In this document: positions 1 through 5,380 of the stretch, one piece after another
Layout of the letters: every line of letters starts with the position of its first letter
How positions within the stretch are numbered: the stretch's first letter is position 1
Origin: an uncultured Treponema sp.
Lineage (GTDB): Bacteria; Spirochaetota; Spirochaetia; Treponematales; Treponemataceae
Assembly: GCA_946538875.1 (NCBI GenBank)
Contig: CAMNHD010000116.1
Span: 1-5,787, forward strand
Length of the DNA: 5,787 nucleotides
Direction of reading: 5' to 3'
Notes under the pieces: generated by a model
What the model saw: only the letters and a program-made list of their open reading frames with translations
Databases searched by the model: none
What the model was told of the DNA's origin: nothing
Program-made: the position numbers and the translations under genes

Positions 1-436
1 CAAGATAAGTCTTAGGAATGCGGTTCCTGGGCGAAGTAAGAAAATGGTTCAGCTGTCCGTCAGTCGTAAGAAGGAGAAGCCCCTCCGTGTCAAGGTCAAG
101 CCGCCCCACCATTCCGATTTCCCCGCCAAGATACTGATGCAGTTCCGCCGGGTCAAGCAGATCGAACACAGTCTGATGGTCACCCTCTTTTGCCGAGCAC
201 ACAACATTCCCCGGCTTGTTCATCATGAGGTACACGTGTTCGCAAAGCACAAGCTCCTCGCCGTCAACAACAATGCGCACCAAATCCAGATCCACATGGG
301 CATCAAAATCCGTGGCAAGTTCCCCGTCCACATAAACCGCCCCCGACCTGATCAGGCCGCGCACATCCTTTCTGGATCCATAACCGTGATTGCTCAGCAC
401 CTTGTCCAGGCGCTCGATTCTTTTCGTCTGCTTCAT
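1..436 (-). CDS. rsuA: RsuA-family 16S rRNA pseudouridine synthase, N-terminal part (cut by window edge)
   Basis: Reverse-strand translation from the ATG at 436-434 gives 145 residues before the window ends. Residues 8-38 are an S4 RNA-binding domain (RLDKVLSNHGYGSRK, then LIRSGAVYVDG). Residues 70-94 carry the NKPGNVVCS block and DHQTVFDLL. Residues 111-117, GRLDLDT, hold the expected catalytic Asp (D114), followed by LTTDGQL and TSPRNRIPKTYL. The family converts a uridine in rRNA to pseudouridine in the cytoplasm. The NKP...VCS...DHxTV pattern is closer to RsuA (16S U516) than to the 23S enzymes RluB/RluE/RluF, but the C-terminal half is missing, so the target assignment is tentative. The start is well constrained: an in-frame TGA lies at 442-440, two codons upstream. 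I see no Shine-Dalgarno before it. The gene is divergent from the lipoprotein gene at 931. Confidence 0.9.
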   Translation of the reverse strand, partial: MKQTKRIERLDKVLSNHGYGSRKDVRGLIRSGAVYVDGELATDFDAHVDLDLVRIVVDGEELVLCEHVYLMMNKPGNVVCSAKEGDHQTVFDLLDPAELHQYLGGEIGMVGRLDLDTEGLLLLTTDGQLNHFLTSPRNRIPKTYL

Positions 437-442
437 GCGTCA

Positions 443-471
443 AGCATAGAACATAAAAAACTTTTCTTCAA
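443..471 (-). promoter_or_regulatory. Candidate sigma70-type promoter for the pseudouridine synthase gene
   Basis: On the minus strand TTGAAG (471-466) is followed after 17 bases by TATGCT (448-443). Each box keeps four or five consensus positions. A start seven bases past the -10 box would fall on or next to the A of the ATG at 436, implying a leaderless or almost leaderless mRNA, consistent with the missing ribosome binding site. Box matches are only moderate, so an upstream promoter cannot be excluded. Confidence 0.4.
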
Positions 472-638
472 GTTAAATCATTCCCGGAAATTTCCCCCAG
501 GCATTCAGGACGGCACTGCATTCCAAACATACACAAATTCAGCGGATTCCGCAGAAACACTGAACGGCAAGCTCCCCGCTTTGCAGGGTTCCGGCCTCCC
601 GGCCTCCATTGCTCCGTTCGCATCCGCTCACTGTGCAC

Positions 639-812
639 CCCGCCGCACGCGGCGGGCCCCTCCAATCGGGCGTAGGCTGATGGGGTGAATCTTGACACTT
701 CACCATACCGCGCTAGGGATTTGGAGGGCGGCGCAGCCGAACACCGCGCAGGCGGGGTTTGGAGCGGAAGCGGAACCCGGAAAAGCCCGGCCCGACCGCA
801 GGGAGGGAAGCG
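639..812. other. GC-rich structured intergenic element, possible dispersed repeat or structured RNA
   Basis: This segment of the 494-base divergent gap is clearly more GC-rich than its flanks and full of short inverted repeats. CCCGCCGC (639-646) faces GCGGCGGG (649-656), a perfect 8-bp palindrome. CCCTCCAA (658-665) pairs with TTGGAGGG (721-728), enclosing GGTGAA (684-689) with TTCACC (699-704). CGGC/GCCG lies at 729-739 and GGGTT/AACCC at 755-778. TTTGGAG occurs at 720-726 and again at 758-764. The right end is purine-rich. No convincing gene lies here. The arrangement suits a dispersed intergenic repeat or a folded RNA; only one full copy is in the window, so repeat status is inference. 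The rest of the gap (437-638) shows only the rsuA promoter. Confidence 0.4.
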
Positions 813-832
813 CCCGTACAGGCATTCACTTG

Positions 833-862
833 AAACAGCTCAATTGACCTCACCTGCTGTTT
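833..862. promoter_or_regulatory. Candidate operator: 7-bp dyad over the -35 box
   Basis: AAACAGC (833-839) and GCTGTTT (856-862) are perfect inverted repeats separated by 16 bases. The dyad centre falls within the -35 hexamer at 844-849. Such placement is typical of a repressor site, but no regulator gene is nearby and the arms are short, so this is a suggestion from geometry. Confidence 0.3.
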
Positions 863-872
863 GATGTATCAT
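844..872 (+). promoter_or_regulatory. Sigma70-type promoter of the lipoprotein gene
   Basis: TTGACC (844-849, five of six consensus) is followed after 17 bases by TATCAT (867-872, five of six). The start would be near 879-880, giving a leader of about 50 bases before the ATG at 931. Spacing, box quality and position directly upstream of a gene with a good ribosome binding site all agree. Confidence 0.7.
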
Positions 873-930
873 GCATGGTACTGCGGCAGGTTGTTCCTGG
901 GCGGTTAATTCTTAAAACCAGAGGTATAAA

Positions 931-1974
931 ATGAAAATCAAGGGTTTATCTTGTGCGGCTTTTTTTGCGGCGGCACTTATGCTGAGCGGCTGCGCGTCTT
1001 CTGAGAAGAAATCTGCTTACGTTCAGAATCCGGAGCTTCCTGCGGCCAAGGGAGAAAATCCGTTTGTGCCCGGAAATGGGGCCGGGGCGGAAGGCACTGC
1101 GGTTTTTCAGAGCCAGTTCGGGCAGATTTCGTTCAGCGCGGACGGTTCAATGACCACGGGCTCAGTTGCAAAATCTGCCCTTGCTGACGAAGATGGTTTT
1201 TATGCTGACGCCGACATCACTCCGACCGAAAGCTGTTCCTATTCGTGGGACCGCTCCACAAACACTCTGTATTACAAAACGACTTCTATTTTTAGCGACG
1301 GAAAGGAATACAACAGGGAGGGAGTCTATGCGCTATATGCGGAAAAGAATGCCGACATGATTTCCTATCTGATTGAGGATGGAATGGCTCAGGAATACAT
1401 CGATGCAGAAAAGGAGGCCAGCCAGATTGAATCTGATATTTTCCTGGAGCAGATATTTGACCAGATTGTTGAGACCAAGTACGAGTTCAGGGATGACGGC
1501 GAGACTCTTGTGCTGTCCAATGAGTTTCCCAACTACTTTTCGCAGATCCGGTTCAACTCGGAGGAGGAGCTGCCTTTTGAGCTGAGATACGAGGATTCGA
1601 TCCTTAGTATCGTGGACAAAGCTCTTACCAATTCTCAGGAGCGGAAGGACAGTTTCTTTTATTATAATGCACTTGTGAACATGGACAGCAGCAGGTCCAA
1701 GGAATCTTGTGCCGTGTACAAAGTCGGTGTGAATCACGAAGGAATTGAATCACTTGAAAAGACCGGGGAATTGTCGTTCAGCAAGAAAATCTCTTTCCGC
1801 GAACCTAAGCCTGAGGAAGAGGCCTATCTGCCTACCGACCAGGATGTCCGGTTTGCATGTATTTCTTTAACGATTGAATCTGCGCCGGAAGTTCTGTCTG
1901 CCATTGTGGGAAAGACTCTGACTTACGACCAGCCCCGCACTAAGTTTGAAACCACATTCAGCAGGAAGCACTGA
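931..1974 (+). CDS. Putative lipoprotein, function unknown (347 aa)
   Basis: The protein begins with a positively charged start, a hydrophobic stretch (about residues 6-18) and a lipobox LSGC with the lipidated Cys at 21, so it should be exported by Sec, cleaved by signal peptidase II and anchored in a membrane. Residue +2 is Ala rather than Asp. After a Pro/Gly-rich tether (about 22-55) the mature part is acidic and looks soluble, with alternating aromatic and polar stretches suggesting beta structure and a likely helix at about 139-182. Three further Cys lie at 102, 260 and 310. I recognise no family or catalytic motif. The start is supported by AGAGGT at 920-925, five bases before the ATG, and by the promoter at 844-872. 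Its neighbour at 2104-5148 is convergent, so it is probably monocistronic. Confidence 0.85.
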   Translation: MKIKGLSCAAFFAAALMLSGCASSEKKSAYVQNPELPAAKGENPFVPGNGAGAEGTAVFQSQFGQISFSADGSMTTGSVAKSALADEDGFYADADITPTESCSYSWDRSTNTLYYKTTSIFSDGKEYNREGVYALYAEKNADMISYLIEDGMAQEYIDAEKEASQIESDIFLEQIFDQIVETKYEFRDDGETLVLSNEFPNYFSQIRFNSEEELPFELRYEDSILSIVDKALTNSQERKDSFFYYNALVNMDSSRSKESCAVYKVGVNHEGIESLEKTGELSFSKKISFREPKPEEEAYLPTDQDVRFACISLTIESAPEVLSAIVGKTLTYDQPRTKFETTFSRKH

Positions 1975-2002
1975 GCACTGGCTTGCTGCAACAGTGACAT
2001 CT

Positions 2003-2025
2003 AACGCGCCGTCCATGGCGCTGTT
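2003..2025 (+). terminator. Candidate hairpin after the lipoprotein gene
   Basis: AACGCGCC (2003-2010) can pair with GGCGC(T)GTT (2017-2025), giving an 8-bp stem with one bulged T and a 6-base loop. It begins 28 bases after the TGA at 1972-1974. No U-run follows, so it is not a textbook intrinsic terminator; it could be a transcript-end stabiliser or part of the larger structured region next to it. Confidence 0.35.
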
Positions 2026-2032
2026 GGTCAAG

Positions 2033-2108
2033 ACTGATTTCCCTGTGGCGCAAGTGCCGCAGGGGCGGAAGGGACACCATCCGCCCAACCGCCCGAGCGT
2101 AAATCAGT
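2033..2108. repeat. Multi-arm inverted-repeat element between convergent genes
   Basis: ACTGATTT (2033-2040) and AAATCAGT (2101-2108) are perfect 8-bp inverted repeats. They enclose CCCTGTGGC/GCCGCAGGG (2041-2049 and 2056-2064, one G-T wobble, 6-base loop) and the overlapping GGGCGGA/TCCGCCC (2063-2069 and 2080-2086). The right arm covers the TGA stop codon (2106-2104) of the minus-strand gene. The shape suits a bidirectional 3'-end structure or a small mobile or repeat element. No U-run flanks it on either strand. Confidence 0.45.
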
Positions 2109-5100
2109 AGCCCAGCGCGTAGAGCATCAGCGGATCAAGCACTCCGTCAGAAGTGTAATGGGCCGGCGCATCATCATCAAAGCTGTACACTTTGTCCCCG
2201 AACATTCCGCTCGGGAAAAGCCTGTTGATAAAATCATTCTTGGCATAGTCGGAAGTGCCGTTGAACACCACACAAGGCTTGAAATAGTAACTGCCGGAAT
2301 ACTTCAGGTCACCGTCATAAACACGCAGAATCGGAATTGTTCCTTCCGTATCAATGTTCTTGGGCATCTTGAAGTCTCCGTTTTTAATCTCATTGTAACT
2401 GACAGTCGCATTGACCACCTTGATTGAAACAGCCTTTCCAAGTTTTTCCAAGAAGAACTTCTCAATGTCAGCCTTCACCTGTGCAATAGGAAGAGCATTG
2501 GAACTCTTGGGGGAATTACCAGAATCCTTGCAGTCAACAAGTGTAATAGGAACCACAGTTTTCCTCAATTCATTAAGAAATCCCACTTCGCCTGCAACAC
2601 CCTGGAACTCAAAGTTTCTGTGAGCCAGAAAGAATTTCTCCATTCCACCGGCAGAAGCATACGGAGAGGCAACATGTCCTTCCGAATAGTCGCAGAAGCG
2701 GCTGCTTGAACTCATGCCAAGTCCCCACTCATAGCCGGGCAGGTAATTACTAAAGAGACAGGGGTAGTTTGCAATTGTTCCACGGTAATATGGAGAAGAT
2801 GCACGGTCCACATACCATTTGACAGTTTCTTCAGGATAACCTTTTTCCCTGAGCCAGTTCACAAAGTCAACAAATTCCTTGTCCTTTTTCCAGTCGTAGG
2901 AAGCTATGATAAAGGCATCGCTCAATTCATAGACTTCGGAGATTGTTCCGTCAGCGTTCTTTACCAGACCGCCCACTGTTTTGGTATAGTCGTGCCACAA
3001 ATCGATTCTCGGATCAACCGACTTGAACAGCTTGGAAACATCCACCTGCTTGTAAAGCTTATGGTTCATATTGGCGTTGTAGCCCTGCAGCTTCACGTCG
3101 TATTGAAGACATGTCACACCATCCTTCACGAACGTCACAAAACCCTTGTTCAGCCAGTTCAGGGTATACCCCTCCAAAGTCTTAAGCGAAGTATCAGGGA
3201 CAGCAGTGTTGTCAACATAGATGATATCGCGGCCCAGAGCAGTTTTTGCTGGAAGTGCGGTTTTTCCGTCCTTCGCCTTCTGCTTGAGATCATCGAAACC
3301 TGTCCAGACCATCCTGGAATCAGGATAGTTTGTAAAGTCAAAGTGACGGCGGACGTAATAATCCTGCAAGTCTCCGAATCCCAGGTATTTTCCCTCCGCA
3401 TCGTCTTTTTTGGGATCAATCTTGACGACAGTATTTTTCTTGAGCGGAACCATCTCCACCTTATCACCTGGACTCATTCTGGAAAGATTGATCCTTGGAT
3501 CCACAGATGTGAACAGCGCCCCGAAATCCACCTGGGTTTCGTCGAACCAAGTGCTCTTGGCAGTACCAGTCTGATAGCCCGCAACACCGCGGCGGTATGT
3601 CCAGTACTGCTGAGTCCTGTTGTAATGAGCAACCCATTCTTTATTCTCATTCATGAACACATAGGAATCTCCAGACTGAGAGACAGTGTACCGGCCCATC
3701 TTCTCTGGAATCTTTGACGGGAACTTTGCATCGGCATCATAATAGAACTTACCGTCGGCAGCATTGTCCGCAATCATTCCGTTACCGGCAACCACAGGAG
3801 CAGGCTCACTCTTTGGAACTGCTGCAAGGATTTTCCGTGCAACTTCAATTTCCTTTCTTCTGCGGTTTTCAGCACTCAGGGAAGAAGCTCCCGATACATT
3901 CACATCCTGCACCTGGTAAACCTGGCATGACCCGTCATCGCAGTCAGCACCGGAGCCAGTACCAGTTCCTGCCGAAGCAGTTCCCGAAGCCACGGAAGTT
4001 ACCTGAGCCACAGTGCTGAACGTAAGATAGTCATCCACAATCTCACGGATATTCTCCGCACTAAGAGTATGGGCATGTTCAATATACTGCACCTTGTTCT
4101 GAGCGTCGATGTACACCAGGACAGGAAGTCCCACACCGTCAGTAGGCCGCACCCCCGCAAGGGCAAGATAGGCCCACATGGAACCATTGGCACCACTTCC
4201 GGTATCGTAGGCAAACTTCATGCTGGAGCTGCCGTACTTGTCCCTGAACGCCTGAGTCTTGGCCTTGTCTGCCCTGTTGATTTCCACCTCGTACAAGTCA
4301 ATGTCAGCAAACTTGGCATAGCTCTTGGAAACAGACTTTGTAGTGGACATGCAGCGGGAACAGATAGTCTGCATAAAGAGGAGAACCTTCGGTCTGCCCT
4401 GAGCCTGGTTTGTGACAGTGGTCCCGTTTAGCAGAGTGTAGTTCTGGGAATAAATATTCTTAGCCCCAAGACCCTGCTTCAAAGTCTTGGCCGGTGCAGT
4501 AGGTGCAGCAGGTGCTGCCGGTGCAGGTGTAACAGATGGAGTAACAGGAGTAACAGCCACAGGCTTTAGCCCGGAAGCATTTGAATTCCCGGAAGAAGTT
4601 CCGCTTCCCTGAACAGCCACAGGAGTCACCGGAACCGGAGAAACAGCAACGCAGGAGCCGTCACCGCAGTCCTGACCATCTGCAGAAGCAGAAGACTCAA
4701 CAGGAGAATACCCCGCTGGAGCCTTGGTCAGCTTGCACTCAGAAACAGCCTTTCTGCTGAGCGGAACAATAGGTTCGCTGCGGTTCAAGTAAATGCGCTT
4801 GTCCACTTTGGAAAAAAGCTTGGACAAATCCAGTTTGCTGCTGTCAAAGAAAAGCCCGCTGTCAGCCCTGAAGCCGTCCACACCCACACGGTAAATCCAG
4901 CCCTGGGTCTCGGTATTGTAGCAGGCCATGATTTCAAAGTTTCCGTTCACAGTCGAACAGAAAAGAACAGTATTGCCCTCCCAATACAAGTCGTAGGAGC
5001 CCAGCGCCCCCAAGGAAGTCTTAGCCTTGGCAGCCGTATCATAATAGAAAACACCGTCCAGATTGTTTCCAATAAAAGAATTGTCCGCCGCGCTCAGCTG

Positions 5101-5148
5101 AACCAACGCAAGCATAAGCACTGCAGAAAGAAGTCCGATTTTCCTCAT
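2104..5148 (-). CDS. Secreted multidomain protein with thioredoxin-like CSRC domain and three repeat modules (1014 aa)
   Basis: Residues 1-21 form a Sec signal peptide (MRKIGLLSAV..., cleavage likely after SAA). Then come repeat module 1 (about 23-121), motif DCGDGSC (160-166), a Pro/Ala/Thr/Val linker (167-221), a thioredoxin-like domain (about 222-377) with CSRC at 263-266 after a hydrophobic strand and a likely cis-Pro at 342 (GVGLPVLVYID), motif DCDDGSC (402-408), module 2 (about 455-555), module 3 (about 636-717), and a C-terminal part (about 745-1014) that I do not recognise. CxxC plus cis-Pro is characteristic of thiol-disulfide exchange proteins, so oxidation, reduction or isomerisation of disulfides outside the cytoplasm is the likely activity of that domain; the whole protein's role is unknown. 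AGAGGTGG (5159-5152) precedes the ATG by three bases. A consensus promoter lies upstream, and it appears monocistronic. Confidence 0.92.
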   Translation of the reverse strand: MRKIGLLSAVLMLALVQLSAADNSFIGNNLDGVFYYDTAAKAKTSLGALGSYDLYWEGNTVLFCSTVNGNFEIMACYNTETQGWIYRVGVDGFRADSGLFFDSSKLDLSKLFSKVDKRIYLNRSEPIVPLSRKAVSECKLTKAPAGYSPVESSASADGQDCGDGSCVAVSPVPVTPVAVQGSGTSSGNSNASGLKPVAVTPVTPSVTPAPAAPAAPTAPAKTLKQGLGAKNIYSQNYTLLNGTTVTNQAQGRPKVLLFMQTICSRCMSTTKSVSKSYAKFADIDLYEVEINRADKAKTQAFRDKYGSSSMKFAYDTGSGANGSMWAYLALAGVRPTDGVGLPVLVYIDAQNKVQYIEHAHTLSAENIREIVDDYLTFSTVAQVTSVASGTASAGTGTGSGADCDDGSCQVYQVQDVNVSGASSLSAENRRRKEIEVARKILAAVPKSEPAPVVAGNGMIADNAADGKFYYDADAKFPSKIPEKMGRYTVSQSGDSYVFMNENKEWVAHYNRTQQYWTYRRGVAGYQTGTAKSTWFDETQVDFGALFTSVDPRINLSRMSPGDKVEMVPLKKNTVVKIDPKKDDAEGKYLGFGDLQDYYVRRHFDFTNYPDSRMVWTGFDDLKQKAKDGKTALPAKTALGRDIIYVDNTAVPDTSLKTLEGYTLNWLNKGFVTFVKDGVTCLQYDVKLQGYNANMNHKLYKQVDVSKLFKSVDPRIDLWHDYTKTVGGLVKNADGTISEVYELSDAFIIASYDWKKDKEFVDFVNWLREKGYPEETVKWYVDRASSPYYRGTIANYPCLFSNYLPGYEWGLGMSSSSRFCDYSEGHVASPYASAGGMEKFFLAHRNFEFQGVAGEVGFLNELRKTVVPITLVDCKDSGNSPKSSNALPIAQVKADIEKFFLEKLGKAVSIKVVNATVSYNEIKNGDFKMPKNIDTEGTIPILRVYDGDLKYSGSYYFKPCVVFNGTSDYAKNDFINRLFPSGMFGDKVYSFDDDAPAHYTSDGVLDPLMLYALGY
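2998..3243 (-). repeat. Protein repeat module 3, shorter and divergent (residues 636-717)
   Basis: This copy starts with GRDIIYVDN in place of GKFYYD, continues LEGYTLNWLNKGFVTFV and YDVKLQGYN, and ends KLFKSVDPRIDL. It is about 15-20 residues shorter than modules 1 and 2, mostly because the WTYRRGVAGY to WFD stretch is reduced. The closing LFxSVDPRIxL is the strongest match. Confidence 0.65.
3484..3786 (-). repeat. Protein repeat module 2 (residues 455-555)
   Basis: The module runs from AGNGMIADNAADGKFYYD to LFTSVDPRINL. The pattern FYYD, MGRYTVS, YVF, HYN, YWTYRRGVAGY, WFD, LFTSVD matches module 1 in order and spacing. It follows the thioredoxin-like domain and the DCDDGSC motif, so modules 1 and 2 bracket the redox section. 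Confidence 0.75.
4493..4555 (-). repeat. 9-bp tandem repeat encoding the Pro/Ala/Thr linker
   Basis: Read on the plus strand, four 9-base units of the form GGTGCAGxx run from 4493 to 4528, then a degenerate unit, then two exact GGAGTAACA units at 4538-4546 and 4547-4555. The unit length is three codons, so gain or loss of units keeps frame. They encode the alternating Thr-Pro/Ala-Pro linker just before the thioredoxin-like domain, which would act as a flexible spacer of changeable length. Confidence 0.6.
4786..5082 (-). repeat. Protein repeat module 1 (residues 23-121)
   Basis: This first module starts with GNNLDGVFYYD and ends with LDLSKLFSKVDKRIYL. Between them lie a Gly-Ser-Tyr turn, YNTETQGWIYRVGVDG and LFFD. 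It aligns along its whole length with module 2 (ADGKFYYD, YNRTQQYWTYRRGVAG, LFTSVDPRINL) and is followed by the same VPLxxK tail (VPLSRK here, VPLKKN after module 2). Confidence 0.75.
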
Positions 5149-5272
5149 ATTCCACCTCTTGAGTCAGATTGAAACAAAGCCACAGAACAGCCCTACATAA
5201 TAGAACTGTCCGGAAAGCAATTTGTTACCGTCTTTACTTATTTTTAGAATAATTTTTTACCCTCAATAATAG

Positions 5273-5300
5273 AATATAAGATTATTTTACAATCTGTCAA
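5273..5300 (-). promoter_or_regulatory. Strong sigma70-type promoter of the 1014-residue gene
   Basis: On the minus strand TTGACA (5300-5295, perfect consensus) is followed after 16 bases by TATATT (5278-5273, five of six). The start would be near 5266, leaving an AT-rich leader of roughly 118 bases before the ATG at 5148. An AATAAT/ATTATT dyad (5265-5270 and 5281-5286) is centred on the -10 box, though AT-richness makes that easy by chance. A second, weaker -10-like stretch (TATTATG) lies closer to the gene, around 5195-5202. Confidence 0.7.
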
Positions 5301-5341
5301 TCTTTTTCTACAGGACGGTACCACACCCCCGGACAAATTGA

Positions 5342-5367
5342 GGGGAGCGCCCTTAAAGACACTCCCC
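5342..5367 (-). terminator. Candidate terminator hairpin after galK
   Basis: On the minus strand GGGGAGTG (5367-5360) pairs with CGCTCCCC (5349-5342): an 8-bp stem with one G-U pair and a 10-base loop, preceded by an A-run. It starts 13 bases after the galK stop codon. The following TCAATTTG is only weakly U-rich, so termination may be inefficient, but the position between galK and the next promoter fits. Confidence 0.55.
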
Positions 5368-5380
5368 CTTTTGGTGAGAA

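Noticed and set aside
44..688. A 214-codon plus-strand open frame
   Set aside because: It lies mostly antisense to the clear RsuA-family reading frame, continues into the structured intergenic element, and its product has no domain character; it is a shadow.
1333..1737. A 134-codon minus-strand open frame inside the lipoprotein gene
   Set aside because: Antisense to a well-supported lipoprotein with promoter, ribosome binding site and lipobox; no promoter or ribosome binding site seen for the reverse frame.
1999..2029. Integron attC-like motif: ATCTAAC (1999-2005) fits the RYYYAAC core
   Set aside because: No matching GTTRRRY partner follows: GTTGGTC at 2023-2029 breaks the consensus and the interval is too short. 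No integrase or cassette layout is visible.
2992..3717. A 241-codon plus-strand open frame opposite the 1014-residue gene
   Set aside because: It lies antisense to repeat modules 2 and 3, which are conserved with each other in the minus-strand frame; it is a shadow.
4063..4083. EHAH (residues 357-360) considered as a zinc-protease-like motif
   Set aside because: There is no HExxH and no third ligand pattern; the stretch is the end of the last strand and start of the last helix of the thioredoxin-like domain.
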